Positions 36,466 through 45,597 of a stretch of DNA of 64,000 nt are shown here, piece after piece. The notes under the pieces were generated by a model. That model saw nothing but the letters and a program-made list of their open reading frames with translations. It did no database searches and was not told where the DNA came from. A program made the position numbers and the translations under genes. Origin of the DNA: Marinomonas shanghaiensis (GTDB lineage Bacteria > Pseudomonadota > Gammaproteobacteria > Pseudomonadales > Marinomonadaceae); the NCBI RefSeq assembly GCF_003259175.1, contig NZ_QGOK01000012.1, positions 114,453 through 178,452 on the forward strand. Reading direction: 5' to 3'. How positions within the stretch are numbered: the stretch's first letter is position 1; each line of letters opens with the position of its first letter.

Positions 36466-37338
36466 ATGAGTGATGACCGATCGAGCTTATCCAACGATCA
36501 ACAAAAATCTTGGTTTGAACGTTTAACCCAAGCATTTAATGATGAGCCACGTAGCCGTGGCGATATCGTTAAACTTCTAGAAGCCGCCGTAAAATCCGAT
36601 ATTATAGATCGTGATGCCTTCACTATTGTTGAAGGTGCGCTAGAAGTGTCTGAAGTACAAGCACGTGACATTATGATTCCACCGTCTCAGATGGTGGTTA
36701 TTAAGTCCGAAGATGACCCAAAAACATCCATTCGTAAGATAATAGAATCCTCTCATTCTAGATTCCCTGTTGTTGGCGAAGACTCCGATGAAATTCTCGG
36801 TGTTTTACTGGCTAAAGACTTGCTGCCTTTATTATTCAAAGAGAGCGTTGTTACCATAGAAGACATTTTAGCGCGCTTACGCCCAGCGAATTTTATTCCT
36901 GAAAGTAAACGCCTCAACGTACTGCTAAATGATTTTCGCACCAAGCGCTATCACATGGCATTAGTACTAGACGAATACGGCAGCGTTTCGGGCCTTGTGA
37001 CCATTGAAGACGTACTGGAACAAATTGTCGGCGAAATCGAAGACGAAACAGACAAATTAGATGACGAAGGCATACAAGTCACCACTGTGCCAGGCGTATA
37101 CCTAGTGCCAGCTCTCTGTCCAGTAGAAGACTTTAATGAATTCTTCAAAGTTGAACTCAATGAAGAAGAGTTCGACACGATTGGTGGCATACTGGTACAA
37201 CAGTTTGGCCACGTTCCACTCCGTGATGAAGAGTTATCTTTTAATGACTTTCATTTTCGCGTGGTTAAATCAGATGGCCGTCGCATCAAGACCATTCAAG
37301 TAACCAAACCCAATTTAAACACTAACTCATCAGATTGA
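36466..37338 (+). CDS. corC: CorC/YbeX-type CBS-domain protein
   Basis: The 290-residue protein has a pair of CBS domains (DIMIPPSQMVVIKSEDD; HMALVLDEYGSVSGLVTIED) and a C-terminal CorC_HlyC domain. CorC is linked to Mg/Co efflux, and YbeX to ribosome maturation together with YbeY and YbeZ. No membrane helices, as expected. One base precedes the lnt start, so coupled. Confidence 0.95.
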   Translation: MSDDRSSLSNDQQKSWFERLTQAFNDEPRSRGDIVKLLEAAVKSDIIDRDAFTIVEGALEVSEVQARDIMIPPSQMVVIKSEDDPKTSIRKIIESSHSRFPVVGEDSDEILGVLLAKDLLPLLFKESVVTIEDILARLRPANFIPESKRLNVLLNDFRTKRYHMALVLDEYGSVSGLVTIEDVLEQIVGEIEDETDKLDDEGIQVTTVPGVYLVPALCPVEDFNEFFKVELNEEEFDTIGGILVQQFGHVPLRDEELSFNDFHFRVVKSDGRRIKTIQVTKPNLNTNSSD

Positions 37339-37339
37339 T

Positions 37340-38917
37340 ATGACCATGCCCCACCCCGACTTTACCAATATTAAAACGGGGTGGGAGCCTCGTTTAAGCG
37401 CAAAACTGTCTCAGCTTCCGCCCCTTGTCGTTGGCTTGATTGCCGTCATAGCTGGCGCAATAGGCGTAACAAGTTTTTCGCCATTCCATTTTTGGCCCGG
37501 CTATTTCATCAGTATAGCTGTCTTTGGCCTATTGATTTTTACCAGCACCAGCTCAAAAGCGGCTTTCTGGCGAGGCAACGCTGTCGGATTAGGCTTTTTT
37601 GGCGCAGGCGTTTCTTGGGTTTATGTCAGTATTGCCGAATATGGTCAAGTTGGTAGCATCATTGCTGGCGCGATCACCTTTGGGTTTGTTGCATTACTTT
37701 GCGCATTCTGGGGCTTTTCCGCTTGGCTGTCTTGGGCACTGATTCAACGCTTCCCCCTACTGCCAGCCAGCCTTTTAGTCACACTGAGTTTGTTAGGGGG
37801 TGAATTGGCTAGAAGTTCGCTCTTTACTGGCTTCCCTTGGTTACTGCCTGGCTATGCCATTGAAAACACCTGGTTGTTTGAGCTTTTACCCATTGGCGGT
37901 ATTTGGCTAACGAGTGCATGTGTCATCCTCACGTCTTGTGTAACCGCCAGTGTATTGCTGAAAGCTAAAAATCAACTTGCGTTGATTGTCACACTGATCA
38001 TTTGCTGGGGCGGAGCCGCTTTTCTAAACTATTCACCTGTATCATGGGTGCAACAGACAGGCACACTCAAGACCACGCTCATTCAAGGCAATGTCAAACA
38101 AGATGAAAAGTGGTTAACACAAACCGCGGCACAATCTCTTGCTTATTATCAACAAACAACCATTGAGCATTTAGACAGTGAACTGATCGTCTGGCCTGAA
38201 ACCGCTATCACCTATACCTACCCTCAAATAAAACCTTATTTTGCCGCTTTCAGCAAAGAGCTAGAAGACAGTAACACCACGCTCATTACAGGCATTCCAG
38301 ACGTCAGTGCCGACAAGCAAAATTACTACAATGCCATCTGGGCCACTGGTAATGGTTTTGGGCTTTATTACAAACGCAGATTGGTTCCTTTCGGAGAATA
38401 CATCCCTTTTGCAGAATACATAGGCCCAATCCTAGATGTGTTTGGTATGCCAATGTCGAGCTTTAAATCAGGCGATGAAAACCAGCCAGTACTGCAAGTT
38501 GGCGAATGGGGAATCGCTCCCTTTATTTGCTATGAAATTGTTTACGCGGAACAAGTAAGGCGCATGGTAAGAGACAGCGATTTCTTAATTACGATCAGTA
38601 ACGATGGCTGGTTTGGCACCTCTTTTGGCCCTTGGCAGCATTTGCAAATTGCGCAATTTAGAGCAAAAGAAGCGGGCCGCTATGTCATTCGCGCAACCAA
38701 CACAGGAATAACGGCATTTATTAACGAGAAAGGTGAAGTGGTCGCTCAGGCACCACAATTTGAAAGAACCACGCTCACCGCTGAGGCCAAAGCCTTTACA
38801 GGCAATACACCTTATGTGCAATGGGGCTATTGGCCAACACTATTGCTACTTGGCATTTGCCTAGTCTTTACCTATTTAAATGGCTTAATTCTAAACCGTA
38901 AAACAGATAACCAATAA
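37340..38917 (+). CDS. lnt: Apolipoprotein N-acyltransferase
   Basis: Inner-membrane enzyme that adds the third acyl chain to the N-terminal cysteine of lipoproteins. The 525-residue protein has about seven or eight membrane helices in total and a periplasmic nitrilase domain with catalytic Glu in VWPETAITY, Lys in YYKRRLVPFGEY, and Cys in PFICYEIVYAE. Last gene of the miaB block; a repeat cluster follows. Confidence 0.96.
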   Translation: MTMPHPDFTNIKTGWEPRLSAKLSQLPPLVVGLIAVIAGAIGVTSFSPFHFWPGYFISIAVFGLLIFTSTSSKAAFWRGNAVGLGFFGAGVSWVYVSIAEYGQVGSIIAGAITFGFVALLCAFWGFSAWLSWALIQRFPLLPASLLVTLSLLGGELARSSLFTGFPWLLPGYAIENTWLFELLPIGGIWLTSACVILTSCVTASVLLKAKNQLALIVTLIICWGGAAFLNYSPVSWVQQTGTLKTTLIQGNVKQDEKWLTQTAAQSLAYYQQTTIEHLDSELIVWPETAITYTYPQIKPYFAAFSKELEDSNTTLITGIPDVSADKQNYYNAIWATGNGFGLYYKRRLVPFGEYIPFAEYIGPILDVFGMPMSSFKSGDENQPVLQVGEWGIAPFICYEIVYAEQVRRMVRDSDFLITISNDGWFGTSFGPWQHLQIAQFRAKEAGRYVIRATNTGITAFINEKGEVVAQAPQFERTTLTAEAKAFTGNTPYVQWGYWPTLLLLGICLVFTYLNGLILNRKTDNQ

Positions 38918-38919
38918 AG

Positions 38920-39360
38920 AAATGAACCTTGGAATTTGATTCATGCTGACGCTTGGATCTTGCGAAACAGGCACAAGTATATGCATTACCACGCTGGAGC
39001 GTGGGAACGAGGGAAGGCTCATATACATTACCACGCTGGAGCGTGGGAACGAGGGAGAAAGAAATGAACCTTGGAATTTGATTCACGCTGACGCGTTGAG
39101 CTTGCAAAACAGGCACAAGTATTTTTTATTTTAAGAACTGAATACCAAGGTTCATGCTATGCATTACCACGCTGGAGCGTGGGAACGAGGGAGACAGAAA
39201 TGAACCTTGGAATTTGATTCACGCTGACGCGTTGAGCTTGCGAAACAGGCGCAAGTGAATTGAATACCAAGGCTCATATGCATTACCACGCAGGACACCT
39301 ACAGGGATGTAGGTGGTAGAGTCGAGTCAGGAACAGAGACCGAGCGTGGGAACGAAGAAC
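38920..39360. repeat. Composite REP-like repeat cluster
   Basis: Palindromic unit CATTACCACGC-tgga-GCGTGGGAACGAG occurs at 38984, 39026 and 39162. A fourth copy at 39281-39357 is split by about 50 bp holding its own hairpin (ACCTACAGGGATGTAGGT). These alternate with a second 60-bp unit beginning GAAATGAACCTTGGAATTTG at about 38920, 39061 and 39199. No gene is seen in this 450-bp gap. Such REPs are usually spread by RAYT transposases; none is in the window. Confidence 0.9.
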
Positions 39361-39366
39361 AATGAA

Positions 39367-39813
39367 CTACTCCGTTTTATGAGTCTGATCATCATGGGTC
39401 GACATCAAACCATAATGACAGATTTCACAGGGCATCAAAGCTTGCTTGGTTTCAATGACATTGTCATGCCCACACGACATGCAGTGATAAGTCCCTGGAT
39501 CAACCATAGCACCAACAACATGACACTCTTCCAGTGGCACAGGGTTATTATTGACATGATTGATTAACCATAACAAAGCAGCATCTTCTTTTTCATCTAG
39601 CTCCTCAACCAATTCGTGCCCTTCATCAAGCACATAATGCCAATTTGCGTCTATCCAAGCTTCGGTATAGCCCATTTTGTCATGCCAATAGGCTTTCATT
39701 AGTGCGACGTCTTCCAAAAACCAGTCTTTAGCGCCAAGCAAGGTTTTGCGCGCTTCTTCAACTAAATTAGAATCGGTTTCGCTTTTTAATGGATCTTTTT
39801 TCATAGATTTCAT
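39367..39813 (-). CDS. YbeL-like zinc-ribbon protein
   Basis: The 148-residue protein (DUF1451/YbeL type) has a helical N-terminal region and a C-terminal zinc ribbon, CMSCGH...PCEIC. In E. coli ybeL lies beside leuS as here, divergently. Function is unknown; soluble, no signal peptide. Two Met near the start (residues 1 and 4) are both possible starts. Confidence 0.88.
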   Translation of the reverse strand: MKSMKKDPLKSETDSNLVEEARKTLLGAKDWFLEDVALMKAYWHDKMGYTEAWIDANWHYVLDEGHELVEELDEKEDAALLWLINHVNNNPVPLEECHVVGAMVDPGTYHCMSCGHDNVIETKQALMPCEICHYGLMSTHDDQTHKTE

Positions 39814-39993
39814 AACTCCTTCTCTATGCAGCTTCTAATTAGGGCGTCATCTCTATAAAATAGCGGATATTTTCAGACTCTGTTAGCAAAAGCACTGGTA
39901 TCTTGTGCTATATCGCTATAATAACGCCCCTCTTTACAATAAAGAGAATACAGGTCTACCAACCTTACGTCGATCACGGGATAAGAATACATT

Positions 39994-42441
39994 ATGCAAG
40001 AGCAATATAATCCGCAGCAAATCGAACAAGCTGCTCAATCTTTTTGGGACGAAAACAAAGTCTTCAAAGCTGTCGCGGACTCCAACAAAGAGAAGTTCTA
40101 CTGCCTGTCTATGTTCCCTTACCCAAGTGGCCGCCTGCATATGGGTCACGTACGTAACTATACAATCGGCGATGTTATTTCTCGCTACCAACGCATGCAA
40201 GGCAAAAACGTATTGCAACCAATGGGTTGGGATGCTTTCGGTCTTCCTGCTGAGAACGCGGCCATCAAACACAAAACCGCACCAGCAAAATGGACAACCG
40301 AAAACATTGCCTACATGAAAGGCCAACTGAAAGAACTTGGTTTTGGTTATGACTGGGACCGCGAGATCGCTACCTGCACACCAGAATATTACAAATGGGA
40401 ACAATGGTTCTTCACCCAATTAGTAGAAAAGGGCTTGGCCTACAAAAAAACCGCAGCGGTAAACTGGTGTCCAGAAGACCAAACGGTCTTAGCAAATGAA
40501 CAGGTAGAAGAAGGCTGCTGCTGGCGTTGCGGTACGACCGTAGAAAAGAAAGAAATCTCTCAATGGTTTATCCGTATAACCGCTTACGCTGAAGAATTAT
40601 TGACTGACCTAGATACGCTTGACGGCTGGCCAGAAAAAGTAAAAGCCATGCAGCGTAACTGGATTGGCCGCTCTGAAGGTCTAGAGCTCAGCTTTGCGGT
40701 AGAAGGCAAAGAAGAACGTCTATCTGTTTACACCACTCGTCCAGATACCATCATGGGTGTGACCTATGTTGCGGTGGCCACTCAACACCCTCTTTCTTTG
40801 GAAGCATCGGCAAAAAATGCAGACTTAGCGACCTTCATTGAAGAGAGCAAAAAAATGTCGACGACGGAAGCCGACATGGCAACCGTTGAGAAAAAAGGCA
40901 TGGATACGGGCTTTAAAGCAATCCATCCAATCACAGGCGAAGCGGTTCCTGTTTACGCAGCCAACTTCGTATTAATGGATTACGGTTCAGGTGCCGTCAT
41001 GTCGGTACCTGCTCACGACCAACGCGACTTTGAATTCGCGAAAAAATACAACTTAGCCATCAAACAGGTCGTTCAGCCTGCTAACGACGAAATCGTTGAC
41101 CTAGAAAAAGCTGCTTTCACTGAGAAAGGCATTCTGTGTAACTCTGGCGAATTCGATGGTTTGGCCTTCAAAGAAGCTTTCGATGCGATTGCCACTTGGA
41201 TGACAGAACGCAATTTAGGTGAAGTGAAAGTAAACTACCGACTACGCGATTGGGGTGTTAGCCGTCAGCGTTACTGGGGGACTCCTATCCCTACTATTAA
41301 CCTAAAAGACGGTTCGGTTGTGCCTGTGCCAAAAGACCAACTGCCTGTCGTACTTCCAACGGATGTGATCATGGACGGTGTGAATTCACCGATCAAAAAC
41401 AACCCTAGTTTCTCATCTGTTATGTTTAATGGCGAAGAAGCGGAACGCGAAACCGATACCTTCGATACTTTCATGGAGTCGTCTTGGTACTTTGCCCGTT
41501 ACTGCTGCCCAGACTCTACGGATGCCATGTTAACCGAAGAAGCGAACTACTGGCTTCCTGTTGACCAATACGTTGGTGGTGTGGAGCATGCGATCCTTCA
41601 CCTATTGTACTCACGCTTCTTCCATAAGTTGCTTCGTGATGCTGGTCTGGTGAACTCTGACGAACCATTCAAACGTCTACTGACGCAAGGCATGGTAAAC
41701 AAAGACGGCACTAAGATGTCTAAGTCAAAAGGCAACACAGTCGACCCTCAAGAAATGATTGAGAAATACGGCGCTGATACGGTTCGCCTGTTTATGATGT
41801 TCAGTGCGCCACCAGAGCAGTCTCTCGAATGGAATGATGCCGGAGTAGATGGTGCATCACGTTTCCTACGCCGTTTGTGGGCATTGTGTTACCGTCACAC
41901 CAATGCCGGCAAAGTGGGTTCTCTGGACATTGCGGCACTCAATGGCGCACAAAAAGCGTTACGCCGTAAAGCCCATGAAACCATTCAGAAAGTCACTGAC
42001 GATATCGAACGTCGCCAAACCTTCAATACCGCCATTGCCGCTGTAATGGAGCTTTGTAACGACATCAGTAAATTCGAAGACACATCTGAATTGGGCCTTG
42101 CTGTCACGCAAGAAGCTTTGGAAGCGGCGACGTTGCTACTCTCCCCTATCGTTCCTCACATTGCCCATCAATTATGGAGCGAGCTAGGTCATAGTGACAA
42201 TATCGTTAACACACCATGGCCAGCACTAGACGAAGAAGCCTTGGTAAAAGACGAATTGACCATTGTGGTGCAAGTACTAGGTAAAAAACGTGCCGAACTG
42301 ACGGTATCTGCCAGCGCCGATGACAAAACGATTGAAGCCGAAGCGCTTGCTCATCCAAGTGTTGTTAAATACCTTGAAGGCAAAACAGTTCGTAAAGTCA
42401 TTGTCGTTCCAGGCCGCTTGGTCAATATTGTGGCCAATTAA
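39994..42441 (+). CDS. leuS: Leucyl-tRNA synthetase
   Basis: Class Ia synthetase that charges tRNA(Leu). The 815-residue protein has the HIGH-like HMGH (49-52) in [17 protein letters not shown], the editing CP1 domain with [13 protein letters not shown], and the KMSKS motif in [14 protein letters not shown]. It is somewhat shorter than E. coli LeuS (860) but all domains are present. Heads the leuS-lptE-holA group. Confidence 0.97.
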   Translation: MQEQYNPQQIEQAAQSFWDENKVFKAVADSNKEKFYCLSMFPYPSGRLHMGHVRNYTIGDVISRYQRMQGKNVLQPMGWDAFGLPAENAAIKHKTAPAKWTTENIAYMKGQLKELGFGYDWDREIATCTPEYYKWEQWFFTQLVEKGLAYKKTAAVNWCPEDQTVLANEQVEEGCCWRCGTTVEKKEISQWFIRITAYAEELLTDLDTLDGWPEKVKAMQRNWIGRSEGLELSFAVEGKEERLSVYTTRPDTIMGVTYVAVATQHPLSLEASAKNADLATFIEESKKMSTTEADMATVEKKGMDTGFKAIHPITGEAVPVYAANFVLMDYGSGAVMSVPAHDQRDFEFAKKYNLAIKQVVQPANDEIVDLEKAAFTEKGILCNSGEFDGLAFKEAFDAIATWMTERNLGEVKVNYRLRDWGVSRQRYWGTPIPTINLKDGSVVPVPKDQLPVVLPTDVIMDGVNSPIKNNPSFSSVMFNGEEAERETDTFDTFMESSWYFARYCCPDSTDAMLTEEANYWLPVDQYVGGVEHAILHLLYSRFFHKLLRDAGLVNSDEPFKRLLTQGMVNKDGTKMSKSKGNTVDPQEMIEKYGADTVRLFMMFSAPPEQSLEWNDAGVDGASRFLRRLWALCYRHTNAGKVGSLDIAALNGAQKALRRKAHETIQKVTDDIERRQTFNTAIAAVMELCNDISKFEDTSELGLAVTQEALEAATLLLSPIVPHIAHQLWSELGHSDNIVNTPWPALDEEALVKDELTIVVQVLGKKRAELTVSASADDKTIEAEALAHPSVVKYLEGKTVRKVIVVPGRLVNIVAN

Positions 42442-42507
42442 TCCAAGCATAATAAGGGATGGCATGACCATCCCTTATTCTTTCACACGATTTCAGGGAT
42501 CAAGAAC

Positions 42508-43023
42508 ATGACAGTCTCATTAACACACATCACTCGCTTATTTTTATTAGCCTTGCTCACCATGAGTATTGTCGCTTGTGGCTTTCATCTTCGAGGCAAT
42601 GGGAGTGTTCCAAGCCAACTCAAAGTATTAACCCTCACTTCTGAAAGCGGATCAGACAGTTTTGATAGAGCACTGCGCATTGAATTAAGCAAAGCAGGCA
42701 TTGTGATTCTAGACAAAAACAAAGCGACAAAAGAAACGCTAAATTTAAAAATCAATTCAATCACGACGGCAGATACTGAATTGGCTCGCGATGGAAACAA
42801 TGATGTATCGCAGATTCAACGTCGTCTAAGCAGTGCTTACTTCATTCGCCAAGCGGATGGAAAATCCGTATATGGACCACGCACCATTACGACAGCGAAA
42901 ACACTTACCAATCAAAACGCGGAAGAAAGCGCTAAGATGTCTTATAACCAAGCACAAGAAGAAAGCCTGAATGAAGACCTTGCTCGGCAGCTAATTTACG
43001 ATCTAAATTATGCGCCATTCTAG
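42508..43023 (+). CDS. lptE: LPS-assembly lipoprotein LptE
   Basis: Outer membrane lipoprotein that plugs LptD and delivers LPS to the cell surface. The 171-residue protein has a lipobox TMSIVAC ending at about Cys26, then GFHLRGNGSVPSQLK, the family's N-terminal signature. Set between leuS and holA, as in other gammaproteobacteria. Confidence 0.94.
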   Translation: MTVSLTHITRLFLLALLTMSIVACGFHLRGNGSVPSQLKVLTLTSESGSDSFDRALRIELSKAGIVILDKNKATKETLNLKINSITTADTELARDGNNDVSQIQRRLSSAYFIRQADGKSVYGPRTITTAKTLTNQNAEESAKMSYNQAQEESLNEDLARQLIYDLNYAPF

Positions 43024-43048
43024 TTGGCAACCTGGTTAGGTTAATAAA

Positions 43049-44080
43049 ATGAAAATACGTCCTGAGCAACTAGAACAGCAGCTCAAAAAAAACCTCCTAC
43101 CCATTTATATTATTTCTGGCGACGAGGTTTTATTGTGTCAAGAAGCCGCCGACCAGATTCGCAAAGCCGCTCAATTTCATCAAATAGACGAACGGCTACG
43201 TTTTGTGGCAGATGCACAATTTGATTGGCAAGACGTCATTAACGAAAACCAAAGCCTATCACTGTTTTCTAATCGCCGTATGTTTGACATTCAAATAGAC
43301 AAAATGAGTGAAAAACACAGTAAGGCCTTAACGCAATTAGGCCAGTCTCTCAGTGAAGACAATGTTATCTTATTAACTCTTCCAAAAATCGACGCTCGCT
43401 CGCAAAAGGCAAAATGGTTCTCTCAACTGGAAAACCAAGGAGTATTTGTACAAATTTGGCCGATTGATGCCAGTCGATTACCAGCATGGGTACAACAACG
43501 AGCGCAGTCACTTGATCTATCGCTAACACGCGACGCTGCCAGTATTATCTGTGAGCGTGGAGAAGGTAACCTACTGGCCCTGTCTCAGGAATTAGAAAAG
43601 CTGGCATTATTGCATGGACAAGGTGCCAAAATTGACGCAGAGAAAGTGATTGAATCCGTCGCAGACAGTAGCCGTTACTCTATTTATGATTTAAGTGATC
43701 GCTTATTGATGGGAAATACCAAGGGCGCCATGCACTGTCTCAGTCAACTCGTTGCAGAAGGCGTCGAAGCCAGTATTATTCTTTGGTTGTTCAATCGAGA
43801 AATTCAGACCTTGGCAAATCTACTGCAAACTATGCAATCTTCTAGTTTTCGGCAAGCCTGTCAGACAGAAAAAATCTGGGACAAACGCGTGCCTTTTTAT
43901 GAAAGCGCCCTATCTCGACACAACAAAATCACCCTACCCTATATGCAAAACTATCTAGCATTATTGGATAAAAGTATTAAAGGATTAGAAGGACCGGACA
44001 GTGAAACCGGTTTTCGCAATCTTGTCATGATGTTTTGTGGCTACAAGCCTACGATGACAGAACTGGATATTCCAGCTTAA
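43049..44080 (+). CDS. holA: DNA polymerase III delta subunit
   Basis: Clamp-loader subunit that opens the beta clamp. The 343-residue protein has the family N-terminus RPEQLEQQLKKNLLPIYIISGDEVLLCQEA and the conserved GEGNLLALSQELEKLALLHG segment. It follows lptE by 25 bases, consistent with cotranscription. Confidence 0.95.
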   Translation: MKIRPEQLEQQLKKNLLPIYIISGDEVLLCQEAADQIRKAAQFHQIDERLRFVADAQFDWQDVINENQSLSLFSNRRMFDIQIDKMSEKHSKALTQLGQSLSEDNVILLTLPKIDARSQKAKWFSQLENQGVFVQIWPIDASRLPAWVQQRAQSLDLSLTRDAASIICERGEGNLLALSQELEKLALLHGQGAKIDAEKVIESVADSSRYSIYDLSDRLLMGNTKGAMHCLSQLVAEGVEASIILWLFNREIQTLANLLQTMQSSSFRQACQTEKIWDKRVPFYESALSRHNKITLPYMQNYLALLDKSIKGLEGPDSETGFRNLVMMFCGYKPTMTELDIPA

Positions 44081-44121
44081 CAACCCTCTTTATTCCGCCC
44101 TTTTTTTGTAGGTACCACGCC

Positions 44122-44778
44122 ATGATCAATAACGCCATTATCGAAGAACTCACGGTCTGGAGTACACCGCTCTTTGTCACGCAAATGCCAGACCACGACT
44201 TTCTAAAAGAGGCGTTGCTTGCAGCGGTTTACCAACAAAAAGCCACTCAAACAACCGCCATTGAAAGTCAAATCGCCCCTAAGGCGAAATACGCCTTACA
44301 CGAAAGCACGTTGGATTTTCTGGATTTGGCTGACGCCAATGTAATGGAAGCAAAGCGTGCTTTAGAAGAACTTATTCTCGAGATTGCCGCTTCCGTCAAC
44401 CACGCCTTTTGGCCCGAAGACATGGAAGCCGACGCGCATATTATCGAGTCTTGGTACCATGTAACGCAAAAAGGCGGCTACCATGACGCACACTCTCACC
44501 CAAATTGTTCTTGGTGCGGCATCTACTATTTAGAGCCAGGTGACGCTCACATCGAAGGCAACGGTGGACTGAATCGCTTTTATGACCCTAGAGTCAACGC
44601 AGAACATTACGCCGACCCAGGTACCGCTTACCTTGGTGGTCACGGTGTTTGGGACTTTACGCCAACAGAAGGTCAAGTCATTATCTTTCCCTCATACCTA
44701 AAACATTCTGCATTACCCTATTTTGGTGATAAAGATCGTGTGGTAATTGCCTTTAATAGCATCATCGAAGCCTATTAA
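44122..44778 (+). CDS. Putative 2-oxoglutarate/Fe(II) oxygenase
   Basis: The 218-residue protein looks like a 2OG-Fe(II) dioxygenase of the TIGR02466 type. It has metal ligands in GGYHDAHSHPN, a distal His in FPSYLKHSALPY, and the 2OG-binding Arg in DRVVIAFN. Substrate unknown. The ATG at 44122 is preceded by a GGTACC stretch and gives a compact protein; an open frame from 44035 overlaps holA and is unlikely. Confidence 0.8.
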   Translation: MINNAIIEELTVWSTPLFVTQMPDHDFLKEALLAAVYQQKATQTTAIESQIAPKAKYALHESTLDFLDLADANVMEAKRALEELILEIAASVNHAFWPEDMEADAHIIESWYHVTQKGGYHDAHSHPNCSWCGIYYLEPGDAHIEGNGGLNRFYDPRVNAEHYADPGTAYLGGHGVWDFTPTEGQVIIFPSYLKHSALPYFGDKDRVVIAFNSIIEAY

Positions 44779-44962
44779 AGGTGCATACGACACACTGCTA
44801 GCAAGGATGGGCCTTCACTTCCTATTGAACTGGCTCATCTCTTCGTCCGTATTGATATTCTCGTTGTTACAATAAATTTCATAAGTTTCCATTCAAAGAT
44901 TCACAATGGAATGCAATTTGTAGTAATTTAACAAGGAATGTTTCATAACCACGGGGAAGTTT

Positions 44963-45571
44963 ATGCGTTTCCAGTTTGATCAACTCAGCGGCAGTCAGCG
45001 CTATCACCTGATCACTCAAACTATTACACCACGCCCCATTGCGTGGATCATGACAAAGAATGAAAACGACAGTTTTAATCTTGCCCCGTTTTCTTATTTT
45101 GCTCCCGTTTCATCAGATCCAGCTCTTCTTATGGTGTCTATTGGTAACAAAAGCGCGGAAGTAAGCAAAGACACCAAGTTCAACCTGCAAAGAGAAAAGG
45201 AATGTGTTTTGCATATTCCAAGTGGGGATGTCATGAACGCCGTTAACGAGAGTGCCGCAACCTTATCTTATGGTGAATCTGAATTACCCAGAACCGGATT
45301 ATCACTAACCGATTTTACTAAAACATTGCCGCGTATCGCACAAGCAAAAGTCGCGCTTCACTGTAAATTATTCGACATACACGCACTAGGCAACTCATCG
45401 TTTAATGCCATTTATCTGGAAATTATAGATTTATATCTTGATGATGACATTGTGACGCAAATGGATAATCACCTTGTTATTGATAACAAAAAGCTCAACC
45501 CCCTTTCACGACTAGGTGGCAATGATTATGCGCTTCTAGGTGAAACGGTCACGATCAAACGTCCTAATTAG
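44963..45571 (+). CDS. Flavin reductase-like FMN-binding protein
   Basis: The 202-residue protein has the split-barrel flavin reductase fold: ITPRPIAWIMTKNE, NLAPFSYFAPVSSDP, and SKDTKFNLQREKECVLHI match this family, which reduces FMN with NAD(P)H or acts as an oxidoreductase. It ends 26 bases before the four-module acyltransferase gene, so the pair may be cotranscribed. Confidence 0.88.
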   Translation: MRFQFDQLSGSQRYHLITQTITPRPIAWIMTKNENDSFNLAPFSYFAPVSSDPALLMVSIGNKSAEVSKDTKFNLQREKECVLHIPSGDVMNAVNESAATLSYGESELPRTGLSLTDFTKTLPRIAQAKVALHCKLFDIHALGNSSFNAIYLEIIDLYLDDDIVTQMDNHLVIDNKKLNPLSRLGGNDYALLGETVTIKRPN

Positions 45572-45597
45572 GGCAATACAGATTTGAGGAACGAAAG

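Noticed and set aside
39905..40318. 137-residue frame overlapping the leuS start
   Set aside because: Shadow of leuS in another frame; leuS has full family motifs.
44035..44121. Upstream extension of the 2OG-oxygenase gene
   Set aside because: Overlaps holA and lacks a start signal; ATG 44122 fits better.
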